Positions 30,145 to 38,256 of a stretch of DNA of 41,525 nt are shown piece by piece. Numbering within the stretch: the stretch's first letter is position 1; every line of letters begins with the position of its first letter. The notes under the pieces were generated by a model. The model was not told the DNA's origin, did not search any database, and saw nothing but the letters and a program-made list of their open reading frames with translations. The translations under genes were made by a program, and so were the position numbers. This stretch comes from Chloroflexia bacterium (GTDB lineage Bacteria; Chloroflexota; Chloroflexia; Thermomicrobiales; JALYUS01). The stretch lies in assembly GCA_025924435.1 (NCBI GenBank), contig JAICIL010000004.1, positions 1 through 41,525 on the forward strand, in the 5' to 3' direction.

Positions 30145-31446
30145 TCACTCCACCCGCCGCTTGCCCGCCCGCCATGCCAGCGCGCCACCGGCGAGCAGCG
30201 CGCCCGCAATCGCCACATTCCGCGCGGCGGTGTTCGGCTGCGCCTCGCCCCCGCGATTGATTTCCGCGCGTTCGGGGTACGCGCCCGCCGTTTCGCCCGC
30301 CCCCTCGTGCAGCGCCATCTGGAGCAGTTGCGCGAGATGGAGTGCGCGCCGGTCGGTCGTCTGGGCGATCTGCTCGCGGCAACTGAAACCGTCGGCGACG
30401 ATCAGCGTCTCCTTGGCGGCGTCGCGCACGGCGGGGAGCAACACCCGCTCGCCCGCCTTGATCGAGACGTCGTAGTGGTCGCCGCGCTCGAAGCCGAAGG
30501 CGCCCGCCATGCCGCAGCAGCCGGAGGCGAGCACGTTGTAGTCCAGCCCCAGCCCGTCGAGGATTTTCTCCTCGGCGTCCATCGTCATGATCGCCTTGTG
30601 GTGGCAATGCCCATGCACGACCGCTTTCCGGTGCAATTTGGGCGGCTCGTATCCCTCGTTGACGAGGAATTCGCTGAGCAGGAAGGTCTGCTGGCTCAAC
30701 CGCTTCGCATCCACATCGTCGGGGAAGAGGCCGAGCAATTCGTCGCGGAAGACGGCGACGCAGCTCGGCTCCAGCCCGACGACGGGGATACCGGCGGCGA
30801 TCTGCGGGTGCAGCGTGTCGAGAATTTGCCGCAGCAGCCCTTCGGCCCGGTCGAGCATGCCCCAGTCGTAGAGCGGGCGGCCACAGCAGAGCGGTCGTGA
30901 TGGGATGGTGACCTGATAGCCCGCCGCTTCCAGCACCGCGACCGCCGCCCGCGCCGTCTGCGGATGGAAGTGGTTGTTGAAGGTATCCGGCCAGAGGATG
31001 ATTTGCGACTTCCCTTCATTACGCGGCCCGCGCGCCCGGAACCAGTCGGTGAAGGTCTGGGAAGCGAAGGAGGGAATCCGGCGGTCGGGCGCGATGCCGC
31101 CCAGCGCTTTGGCGAGCGCGCCGAGTGGCGGCGTCTGCGTGGCGAAGTTGACGAGGCCCGGCATCCGCGCGGCGAGGCGCGCCCACCAGTAAATCAGCCC
31201 CATCGAGTAGGCGGTGATCGGGCGGCGGCGACCCTCGTAGTAGTGCGAGAGGAATTCCGACTTGTAGGTCGCCATGTCCACATTGACGGGGCAATCGTGC
31301 TTGCATCCCTTGCAAGCGAGGCAGAGGTCGAGCGCCTCGTGCACCTTCTCCTCGTGCCAGCCGTGCGCGAGCGGATCGCCCCCCAGCATCTCGAAGAGCA
31401 GCCGGGCGCGGCCACGCGTCGAATGCTCCTCCTCATGCGTCACCAT
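30145..31446 (-). CDS. FeS/CCG-domain half of a GlcD-GlpC-type oxidoreductase
   Basis: About 433 residues from MVTHEEEHSTRGRAR. It has a [4Fe-4S] motif LCLACKGCKHDCPVNVDM and two CCG (heterodisulfide reductase-like) motifs, PLCCGRPLYDWGML and SGCCGMAGAFGFE. A weak hydrophobic stretch lies at the C-terminus. In related fused proteins of roughly 1000 residues this part follows the FAD domain in one chain. Here it is one base out of frame with the upstream ORF; the ORFs overlap at 31440-31446, and the break lies within the first FeS motif (RCAGVGKC...MCPS). Electrons from the FAD half would pass through these clusters to quinone. Its function depends on whether the frameshift is real. Confidence 0.8.
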   Translation of the reverse strand: MVTHEEEHSTRGRARLLFEMLGGDPLAHGWHEEKVHEALDLCLACKGCKHDCPVNVDMATYKSEFLSHYYEGRRRPITAYSMGLIYWWARLAARMPGLVNFATQTPPLGALAKALGGIAPDRRIPSFASQTFTDWFRARGPRNEGKSQIILWPDTFNNHFHPQTARAAVAVLEAAGYQVTIPSRPLCCGRPLYDWGMLDRAEGLLRQILDTLHPQIAAGIPVVGLEPSCVAVFRDELLGLFPDDVDAKRLSQQTFLLSEFLVNEGYEPPKLHRKAVVHGHCHHKAIMTMDAEEKILDGLGLDYNVLASGCCGMAGAFGFERGDHYDVSIKAGERVLLPAVRDAAKETLIVADGFSCREQIAQTTDRRALHLAQLLQMALHEGAGETAGAYPERAEINRGGEAQPNTAARNVAIAGALLAGGALAWRAGKRRVE

Positions 31447-33233
31447 GAACTGGGGCACATCGTCTCGTCGCCCGCGTTGTCGCTCCCCTCGCGGCGGCAC
31501 TTCCCGACACCGGCGCAACGGAGCGTCGCGCCGGCGAAACTGCCGTGATCCTCCGGGAACTTGAAGTGCGTCTGGACGGGGAGCGGGTTGTACGCCGTGC
31601 CGAGGCGCAGATTCTCGGTCGGCTGATACGCGTCAACGACCTTGCCGGGGTTCATCCTGCCATCGGGGTCCCAGATCGCCTTGAACTCCCGGAATGCCTG
31701 CACGAGTCCATCCCCGTACATCTTCGGCAGGAGGGCGGCTTTGGCCTGCCCGTCGCCGTGCTCGCCGGAGATCGAGCCGCCGTAGCGGACGACGAGATCG
31801 GCCGCGTCGTCGAGGAAGGCGCGGAAGGTGGCGATGCCGCGCGCCGTTTCGAGGTCGAAGTCTATCCGCACGTGGATGCACCCCTGCCCGAAATGGCCGT
31901 AGAAGGAGCAGTCGTAGTCGTACCGCTCGAAGAGGGCGCGCAGATCGCGCAGGTACGCGCCGACCTTCTCCGGCGGCACGGCGGAATCCTCCCAGCCCGG
32001 CCAAGTGAGCGGCAGGCCCGGCACGAGCGCCGTCGCGCCCAGCGCGGACTCGCGCACCAGCCAGACCCGCCCCACCTCGGTGGGGTCGTCGAAGCATTTC
32101 ATCGCGGGGGCGTGATCGCCCTCCTTCAGGGCGTCCATCAGGGCGCGCGCCTTGTCGCCCGCTTCCTCCCTCGTCTCCCCGCCGAACTCGACGAGGAGCC
32201 AGCCGCCACCGTCGGGGAGCAGAGCCACATCGTCCGGGTGCAGCCCCTTCTTCTTCATCGCGCCGATCATCCGGTCGTCGAAACCTTCCAGCCCGATCGG
32301 GTGGTGCGCCATGATTTCCGGGACGCGATCCCCGGCGGTGTAGACATCGGGGTAGCCGAGGACGACGAGCGCGCGCGCCGGGGGGCTGCCGACGAGGCGC
32401 ACCGTCGCTTCGAGCACCGTGACGCACGTCCCCTCCGTGCCGACGAGCGCGCGGGCGACGTGGAAGCCGTTCTCCGGCAGTAGTTGTTCGAGGCCGTAGC
32501 CGGAGACGCGGCGCGGGATGTCCGGGAAACGCGCGCGGATCTGATTGGCGTATTTGTCCACCAGCGCCTTCAGCCCGGCGTAGATTTCGCCGCGCCGCCC
32601 GCCCTCGGCGATGATCCGCGCCAGTTCGTCCTCGCTCGTCCGCCCGACGCGCATGCGCAGGCCGTCGTAGGTGAGGATTTCCAACTCCTCGATGTTGTCG
32701 TCCGTCTTCCCGGCCATGATCGAATGGACGCCGCAGGAGTTGTTGCCGATCATGCCGCCGAGCGTGCAGTGTGTGTGCGTCGCGGGGTCGGGGCCGAACG
32801 TCAGATGATGCCGCTCCGCCGCGTCGCGCAGATCGTCCAGCACGACGCCGGGCAGGACGCGCGCCTGCTTCGCGTCCGGGTCGAGCGCGACGATGCCGTT
32901 CATGTACTTCGAGAAATCGAGCACGACGGCGACGTTGCAGGTTTGCCCGGCGAGGCTCGTGCCGCCACCCCGCGCGAGCACCGGCGCGCCGTGGCGGCGG
33001 CAGAGGGCGACCGTCTCGATGACATCCTCCTTCGTGCGCGGCAGCACGACCCCGATCGGCACCTGGCGGTAGTTGGAGGAATCGGTCGCGTAGAGCGCGC
33101 GGTCGCCGTCGTCGAAGCGCACCTCGCCCGCGATGCGCAGGCGCAACCGGGCCGCGAGGGTTTCGCGATCAATATTCGTCGGCATCTCGCCGCCGTGCCG
33201 CATCGGTGTCTCGATCTGGGTCGCGCTCGCCAT
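31440..33233 (-). CDS. FAD-linked oxidase half (GlcD/D-lactate dehydrogenase-like), frameshifted end
   Basis: A protein of about 597 residues. The PCMH-type FAD domain is complete: QVPIGVVLPRTKEDVIE, APVLARGGGTSLAGQ, GGMIGNNSCGVHSIMAGK and GTEGTCVTVLEATV. The FAD-oxidase C-terminal domain has CSFYGHFGQGCIHVRIDFD and SISGEHGDG. It is expected to oxidise a 2-hydroxy acid such as D-lactate, glycolate or D-2-hydroxyglutarate. After LRCAGVGKCRR it runs to MCPSSW and stops early. One extra base near 31449 would join it to MVTHEEEH of the next ORF. The ATG at 33233 has AAAGGAG 6 nt upstream; ATG 33236 is the alternative. It follows the glycosyltransferase gene by 18 nt. Confidence 0.85.
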   Translation of the reverse strand: MASATQIETPMRHGGEMPTNIDRETLAARLRLRIAGEVRFDDGDRALYATDSSNYRQVPIGVVLPRTKEDVIETVALCRRHGAPVLARGGGTSLAGQTCNVAVVLDFSKYMNGIVALDPDAKQARVLPGVVLDDLRDAAERHHLTFGPDPATHTHCTLGGMIGNNSCGVHSIMAGKTDDNIEELEILTYDGLRMRVGRTSEDELARIIAEGGRRGEIYAGLKALVDKYANQIRARFPDIPRRVSGYGLEQLLPENGFHVARALVGTEGTCVTVLEATVRLVGSPPARALVVLGYPDVYTAGDRVPEIMAHHPIGLEGFDDRMIGAMKKKGLHPDDVALLPDGGGWLLVEFGGETREEAGDKARALMDALKEGDHAPAMKCFDDPTEVGRVWLVRESALGATALVPGLPLTWPGWEDSAVPPEKVGAYLRDLRALFERYDYDCSFYGHFGQGCIHVRIDFDLETARGIATFRAFLDDAADLVVRYGGSISGEHGDGQAKAALLPKMYGDGLVQAFREFKAIWDPDGRMNPGKVVDAYQPTENLRLGTAYNPLPVQTHFKFPEDHGSFAGATLRCAGVGKCRREGSDNAGDETMCPSSW

Positions 33234-33251
33234 CATTCGCTCCTTTCCGCC

Positions 33252-34352
33252 TCACGCTCCGGCCTGCAACATGGGCAGGAGCGTGGGCGATTCGATCCGT
33301 TCTCGATGCCCGCTTCGCCCGATCGCCTCCCCGACGAGCGTGCGGTAGACGCGCTCGTAGCCGTCCGCCATCGCCGCCGCGGAGAACTGGGCCTCGACGT
33401 GCGCGCGGCAGGCGCGGCGGTCAATCGTCGGGATGCGCGCGACCGCCTCGATCATGCCGTGGAGCGTGTCGCAGACAAACCCCGTGACGCCGTCCACGAC
33501 GACCTCCGGCACCGAACCGGCCCGGTAGGCGATCACCGGCGTCCCGGTCGCCATCGCCTCGACCATCGTCAGGCCGAACGGCTCCGGCCAGTCAATCGGG
33601 AAGAGAGAGGCGTACGCGCCGCCGAGCAGCGCGTCCTTCGCGCGCTCGTCCACCTCGCCGATGAACTCCACGAGCGGGCTGGCGCGGATCATCGGCGCGA
33701 TGGCCCGTTCGTAGTACGCCGCGTCCACCGGGTCCACCTTCGCCGCGATCACGAGCCGCATGCCGACATCCCGCGCAATCTCGATCGCGCGGTCGGGGCG
33801 CTTTTCCGGGCTGATCCGGCCGAGGAAGACGAGGTAATCGCCCGGCTCGGCGCGGAAGTGATAGTCGTCGCACGCGATCCCGTTGTAGACGGTGGCAAGC
33901 CAGTTGACGCCCGGCGACGACGCGCGCTGCGCCTCGCTGATCGCCACGCGCGGCAGTGCCGAGAAGTGCTTGCCGAGCCGCTGCATCTCCGGGAGATCGA
34001 ACCGCCCGTGCGCCGTCGTCACCGTCGGCGCGGCGGCGCAGCGGGCGACCGGGAACGCCATGTAGCCGATGTGGTTGTGGATGCAATCGAAGTCGGCGGC
34101 GCGGCGATAGACGCGATCGAGTTGCGTGACGGTGTAGGAAACGGCATCGCGGACCCCCGGATCGAGCCGCAGCCCGCGCGGGCAGCAGGCGGCGAGTTCG
34201 GCGTCCGTCCGCGAATCGCCACTGGCAAAGAGTGTGACACGATGCCCCCGCCGCACCATCTCCTCCGTCAAGATGGAGACAACCCGCTCCGTGCCGCCGT
34301 ATGCTCGTGGTGGGATCGCCTCCGTGAGCGGGGCGATCATCGCAATTCGCAT
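33252..34352 (-). CDS. Glycosyltransferase family 4
   Basis: A 366-residue GT-B enzyme. The N-terminal domain starts MRIAMIAPLTEAIPPRAYGG and TERVVSILTEEMVRRGH, typical of GT4. The C-terminal domain has FLGRISPEKRPDRAIEIA and the EX7E motif EPFGLTMVE, followed by AMATGTPVIAYRAGSVPEVV. It would transfer a sugar from a nucleotide donor to an unknown acceptor, in the cytoplasm or at the membrane. AAAGGAG lies 9 nt before the ATG. It is the first gene of a likely operon with the FAD/FeS oxidoreductase, an unusual pairing. A sigma-54-like site lies about 95 nt upstream. Confidence 0.9.
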   Translation of the reverse strand: MRIAMIAPLTEAIPPRAYGGTERVVSILTEEMVRRGHRVTLFASGDSRTDAELAACCPRGLRLDPGVRDAVSYTVTQLDRVYRRAADFDCIHNHIGYMAFPVARCAAAPTVTTAHGRFDLPEMQRLGKHFSALPRVAISEAQRASSPGVNWLATVYNGIACDDYHFRAEPGDYLVFLGRISPEKRPDRAIEIARDVGMRLVIAAKVDPVDAAYYERAIAPMIRASPLVEFIGEVDERAKDALLGGAYASLFPIDWPEPFGLTMVEAMATGTPVIAYRAGSVPEVVVDGVTGFVCDTLHGMIEAVARIPTIDRRACRAHVEAQFSAAAMADGYERVYRTLVGEAIGRSGHRERIESPTLLPMLQAGA

Positions 34353-34704
34353 CGCGCTTCTCTCCTTTATGGAATTGTGCATGTCTTCGCATCATTCATG
34401 TCGGTGGGAGAAAAATGCCGCGAGGCGCCACCATGTGTGCACGAGCAGATTGCGTGCCACTCATCCGCGCGGGTAAGGGCGGGTGGAGACGGCCCATAAA
34501 AGGGCAATTGGTAACGCCGTTTCGATCCCACTATTTCGCCATCGAATGGAACGTACCTATCCACGACGATCATCACTCGCTCCCGGCGGGAGGCATCTCC
34601 TCCCCTCCTTCGGCGGCAACGCTCCCTTGCCGCCCCCGTACGGGTCTGCCATAATCCGGCCCAATTGCCCGATCAACGATGGAGACGGCCCGACGAGGGA
34701 CGCG
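34353..34704. other. 352 bp intergenic region between divergent genes
   Basis: It holds the sigma-54-like site at 34444-34459 towards the glycosyltransferase. It also has a 12 bp direct repeat (TGGAGACGGCCC at 34484 and 34680). The frame of the histidine kinase stays open here to a GTG at 34483, but the stronger start is 34705. No separate gene was seen. Confidence 0.5.
34444..34459 (-). promoter_or_regulatory. Sigma-54-like site before the glycosyltransferase gene
   Basis: The minus strand reads TGGCACGCAATCTGCT. It keeps TGGCACG and TGCT; the only change is C for the first T of TTGCT. It lies about 92 nt before the start codon. Confidence 0.45.
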
Positions 34705-36690
34705 ATGCAGCCGCAGCCACACGCCGACAACCATCCGCAACAACGGGCGTCCGTGGATGGCGAGGAACCTGCCACGTGCGCCACGGACGTGCCGGGGCGG
34801 ACACCGCCCCTCGGCGGCGCGGAGGAGAGGCGCGCGCTGCTTCCGGTCGAGGAGCAGGGCGCCCGCCTGGCGGCGGAGGCGACGACGCAGCGCCTCGCCC
34901 GCCTGCAGAACGTAACCGAGGCGCTCGCCACCGCGCTCAGCGCGGATGAGGTGGCGCGGGTGATCGTCCGCGAGGGCACGGGCGCGCTGGGGGCCGCCGC
35001 CGGGAACCTCTATCTTCAGGATGCGACGGGCGAGGCGCTCGAACTGGCCGGTGATGCCGATTCGGAGTATCCCGCCGATGCCCTCGCCCGGTTCCGGCGC
35101 GTCCCGCTCGATGCGCTGACCCCGAACACGGACGCCGTCCGCACCGGCGCGGCGATCTGGCTGGAGACGCAGGCGGACTGGGAGCGGCGCTATCCGACCG
35201 GCGCGCCCGTGCATGCGCGGACCGGCTACGAGGCGGCGGCGTCCATGCCGCTCGTCGGGCGCGAGCGGATCGAGGGCGTCCTCGGCCTCAGTTTCGTCGG
35301 CCCGCGTCGCTTCGACGCGGAGGACCGCGCGCTGCTCCTCACCCTCGGGCGGCAGGCGGCGCAGGCGCTCGAACGGGCGAGACTCTACGAGGCGGAGCGG
35401 ATGGCGCGCCAGCGGGCGGAGCGCGCCGCCGACCGCACCGCCCGCCTCCTCGCGGTCACGGCGGCGCTGGGGCGCGCAACGACGCGCGAAGCGGTGGCGG
35501 AGACGGCCCTGGGCGAGGGGATCGCCAGCGTCGGCGCGGTCGCCGGAGGGCTTGGCGTCCTGACGAATGGCGGCAGGGAGATCGAGCGACTGGCGATGTT
35601 CGGCTACCCCGAGGAGATCGTCGAGGGGACACGCTCCGTGCCGATTGACGCGCTCGGGCCCATCGCGACGACGGCGCGGACGGGCGCGGCGGTCTGGCTG
35701 GAGACGAACGCCGAACTCTTCTCCCGGTATCCGCAACTGGCGGCCATCCCCGCGCGGCGGCACTACGGCGCGGCGGTCTCCGTGCCGCTCGCCGTCGGCG
35801 GCGCGGTGATCGGCGTCATGTCGCTCCGCTTCGCGGAGGAGCGGCCCTTCGACACGGCATCGCGCGACTTGATCGAGGCGATCGCCGGGCAGTGCGCGCA
35901 GGCGCTGGAGCGGGCGCGGCTCTACGAGGCCGAGCGCGCCGCCCGTGCGGAGGCGGAGGAGGCGGTGCGCGCGCGGGACCGCTTCCTCTCGATTGCCGCG
36001 CACGAATTGAAGACGCCGGTCACCGCGCTCAAGGGCACCGCCCAACTCCTCCTGCGGCGGCAGGCGCGGGGACAACTCGATCCCACGCGGCTCGCCCGGA
36101 CACTGGCGATCCTCAATACGTCGGCGACCCGCCTGGCGGAATTGACGGACGATTTGCTCGATGTCGCGCGCATCCGCACCGGCCACTTGCCGCTCGCGCC
36201 CCGGCCCACGGACCTCGTCGCGCTCGTCCGCGAGGCGATGGCCCGCGCGAGCGAGCAACTGGGCGCGACGCAGCGGCTGATCCTCGAATCGCCCGGCGAT
36301 CCGCCCGCCGTTGCGGCGGACGCGGCCCGCGTAGATCAGGTGCTGATGAATCTGCTCGACAACGCGATGAAATACTCCCCCGATGGCGGCGCGATCACCG
36401 TCACCGTGCGGGCGGAAGCGGGCGGCGTGGTGACGCGCGTGCGCGACGAGGGGATCGGCGTACCGGCCGGGGCGGCGGAGACGATCTTCGCGCCCTTTGG
36501 CCGCGCCGCCAACGCGGTGGCGGGCAGCCTGCCCGGCATGGGCCTCGGCCTCTACATCTGCCACAACATCATCGAGCGGCACGGCGGCTGGATTCGGGCG
36601 GAGAGCGACGGCGAGGAGCGCGGGACGACCTTCTCTTTCTGGCTCCCCGTCGCGACGGCGACCGGGCAACCGGAAACGACCGGTGCGTGA
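34705..36690 (+). CDS. Histidine kinase with two GAF domains
   Basis: A 661-residue soluble sensor kinase with no membrane helices. A polar leader (about 1-55) and a coiled coil precede two GAF domains (about 65-225 and 245-410). The GAFs share a rare motif, VRTGAAIWLET and ARTGAAVWLET, so one is a duplicate of the other. HisKA follows with SIAAHELKTPVTALKG (His near 433). The HATPase domain has LMNLLDNAMKYSPDGG, DEGIGVP and MGLGLYICHNII. GAF domains may bind small molecules, heme or chromophores; the Cys needed for a bilin was not seen. GAGGGA lies 6 nt before the ATG at 34705. No receiver gene is adjacent, so its partner may be the NtrC-type regulator or the lone receiver. Confidence 0.9.
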   Translation: MQPQPHADNHPQQRASVDGEEPATCATDVPGRTPPLGGAEERRALLPVEEQGARLAAEATTQRLARLQNVTEALATALSADEVARVIVREGTGALGAAAGNLYLQDATGEALELAGDADSEYPADALARFRRVPLDALTPNTDAVRTGAAIWLETQADWERRYPTGAPVHARTGYEAAASMPLVGRERIEGVLGLSFVGPRRFDAEDRALLLTLGRQAAQALERARLYEAERMARQRAERAADRTARLLAVTAALGRATTREAVAETALGEGIASVGAVAGGLGVLTNGGREIERLAMFGYPEEIVEGTRSVPIDALGPIATTARTGAAVWLETNAELFSRYPQLAAIPARRHYGAAVSVPLAVGGAVIGVMSLRFAEERPFDTASRDLIEAIAGQCAQALERARLYEAERAARAEAEEAVRARDRFLSIAAHELKTPVTALKGTAQLLLRRQARGQLDPTRLARTLAILNTSATRLAELTDDLLDVARIRTGHLPLAPRPTDLVALVREAMARASEQLGATQRLILESPGDPPAVAADAARVDQVLMNLLDNAMKYSPDGGAITVTVRAEAGGVVTRVRDEGIGVPAGAAETIFAPFGRAANAVAGSLPGMGLGLYICHNIIERHGGWIRAESDGEERGTTFSFWLPVATATGQPETTGA

Positions 36691-36726
36691 TGCGGATGTG
36701 AGGGCTTCGTCCGCGTGTGTGCCCGC

Positions 36727-36748
36727 ACGCTCGCCGATCGGTGAGCGT
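36727..36748. promoter_or_regulatory. 22 bp palindrome after the histidine kinase gene
   Basis: ACGCTCGCCGATCGGTGAGC followed by GT is a near-perfect palindrome with one mismatched pair. It is followed by TTT. It may be a terminator for the kinase gene or an operator for the gene at 36889. The rest of the roughly 200 bp gap shows nothing clear. Confidence 0.4.
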
Positions 36749-36888
36749 TTCGTGACTCTTCGCCGCACAACTCCGTGATTTTCGCGCGTCACGATGTGTA
36801 TGTGCTTCCGGGTGTGACCGGACATGCGCATCGCGCTTCGTACGGAAGGAGAAGAACCCCCATGACGCACCGAAGTGGAGGAACAACA

Positions 36889-37281
36889 ATGGAAGAGAAG
36901 GGCATTGACCTCGACCAGCGCCTCAGGGGACTGGGACAGGAGTGGGCCGCCGCCGAGCAGCGCGGCGATACCGCTTCCCTCGCACGGATGCTGGCGGACG
37001 ACTTCGTCGGCATCGGGCCGCGCGGTTTCATGCTGACGAAGGAGCAATGGCTGGCGCGGTATACATCCGGCGACCTGCGGAATGCGTCCTTCGCCCTGGA
37101 CGAGGTGCGGGTGCGCGTCTACGGCGATGCGGCCGTCGCGACGGGCCGCCAGGCGCAGCGGGGCGACTTCCAGGGCCACGACATCGCGGGCCAGTTTCGC
37201 GTCACGCAGGTTTTCGTGCGGCAGGATGGGCGCTGGCTGCTCGCCGCCCTGCACCTCAGCCCCATCGCCGCGGGATCGTAG
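36889..37281 (+). CDS. SnoaL-like/DUF4440 family protein
   Basis: A 130-residue NTF2-fold protein. The helical N-terminus (LRGLGQEWAAAEQRGDTASL) is followed by DDFVGIGPRGFMLTKEQWL and a beta sheet ending GRWLLAALHLSPIA, the standard DUF4440 layout. Such proteins act as small-molecule isomerases, hydrolases or ligand-binding domains; the substrate is unknown. GGAGG lies 8 nt before the ATG at 36889; ATG 36862 is a weaker alternative. It is followed after 9 nt by the LLM oxidoreductase gene and is probably co-transcribed with it. Confidence 0.8.
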   Translation: MEEKGIDLDQRLRGLGQEWAAAEQRGDTASLARMLADDFVGIGPRGFMLTKEQWLARYTSGDLRNASFALDEVRVRVYGDAAVATGRQAQRGDFQGHDIAGQFRVTQVFVRQDGRWLLAALHLSPIAAGS

Positions 37282-37290
37282 GGAGAGCAA

Positions 37291-38193
37291 ATGATGACCG
37301 ACCATCCGTTCCGCTTCGGCGTCGTGGCCGCGCAGGCGCGCTCGGGGGAGGAGTGGGCCGCGAAGGCCCGCCGCGTCGAGGCGCTCGGCTACGCGACCCT
37401 GGTCATCCCGGACAACATCCAGCACACGCTCGCCCCGCTGCCCGCGCTCGCCGTTGCCGCCGCCGCCACGCGCACCCTCCGCGTCGGCACGTACGTCCTC
37501 GCCAACGACTACCGCAACCCCGTCATGCTCGCCAAGGAGGCCGCGACGCTCGATCTGCTCAGCGGCGGTCGCTTCGAGTTGGGCATCGGCGCGGGCCGCC
37601 CGACCGCCGCCACCGACAACCAGATGCTCGGCATCCCCTTCAATGCGGGCGGCGTGCGCGTCGCGCGGCTGGCCGCATCGCTCGCCATCATCAAGCCGCT
37701 CCTCGCCGGGCAGCGCGCGAGCGCGACCGGGCCGCACTACGCGGCGGAGGGCGCGCGAATCTCCCCGCTCCCCGCCCAGCGGCCCCGGTTGCCGATCCTC
37801 ATCGCCGGGAGCGGCCCCCATCTGCTCGCGCTCGCCGCGCGGGAGGCGGACATCGTCGCGCTGGGCGTCGGCCCGGATGCGACCGAGGCGGCGGTGGCGG
37901 AGAAGATCGCCCTGCTGCGCGAGGCGGCGGGGGAGCGGTTCGAGCGATTGGAGATCAACATCAACCTGATGATGGTGGGAGAGCAAATGCCACGCTGGAT
38001 CGCGGCGCAGTTCGGCCCAAATGCGGACCAACTCGCCCGCTCCGGCGCAGTCCCCGTGCTCGCGGGGACGACCGACGCGATGTGCGACACGCTCCAGAGG
38101 CGGCGCGAGACGCTGGGCATCTCATACATCCTGGTTTCGGACGAATTGATGGAGGCGCTCGCGCCGGTCGTGGAACGGCTCGCGGGCCGCTGA
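37291..38193 (+). CDS. LLM-class (luciferase-like) oxidoreductase, probably F420-dependent
   Basis: A 300-residue TIM-barrel enzyme. It starts FRFGVVAAQARSGEEWAAKA and continues with TLRVGTYVLANDYRNPVMLA, LSGGRFELGIGAGRP and LPILIAGSGPHLL, which are LLM family signatures. It is closest in pattern to the TIGR03621-type subfamily that uses reduced F420 in actinobacteria and Chloroflexota. FMN use cannot be excluded. The substrate is unknown. GGGAGAG precedes the ATG at 37291; ATG 37294 also fits. A 16 bp hairpin terminator follows. Confidence 0.87.
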   Translation: MMTDHPFRFGVVAAQARSGEEWAAKARRVEALGYATLVIPDNIQHTLAPLPALAVAAAATRTLRVGTYVLANDYRNPVMLAKEAATLDLLSGGRFELGIGAGRPTAATDNQMLGIPFNAGGVRVARLAASLAIIKPLLAGQRASATGPHYAAEGARISPLPAQRPRLPILIAGSGPHLLALAAREADIVALGVGPDATEAAVAEKIALLREAAGERFERLEININLMMVGEQMPRWIAAQFGPNADQLARSGAVPVLAGTTDAMCDTLQRRRETLGISYILVSDELMEALAPVVERLAGR

Positions 38194-38200
38194 CGAACAT

Positions 38201-38245
38201 CGCGCGCGTGGCTGGCACCTGGCGAGAGAGCCAGCCACGCGCGCG
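38201..38245. terminator. Strong bidirectional hairpin between convergent genes
   Basis: CGCGCGCGTGGCTGGC and GCCAGCCACGCGCGCG form a perfect 16 bp stem with a 13 nt loop. It lies 7 nt after the LLM gene stop and 11 nt from the stop of the secreted protein gene. No T tract is present, but position and strength fit a shared terminator. Confidence 0.7.
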
Positions 38246-38256
38246 AATACGGACGG

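Noticed and set aside
34484..34691. 12 bp direct repeat TGGAGACGGCCC
   Set aside because: Only two copies 196 bp apart with no mobile element between; may be chance.
38211..38226. TGGCAC near 38211 as a sigma-54 promoter
   Set aside because: No TTGC at the -12 position, and the bases belong to the perfect terminator hairpin.
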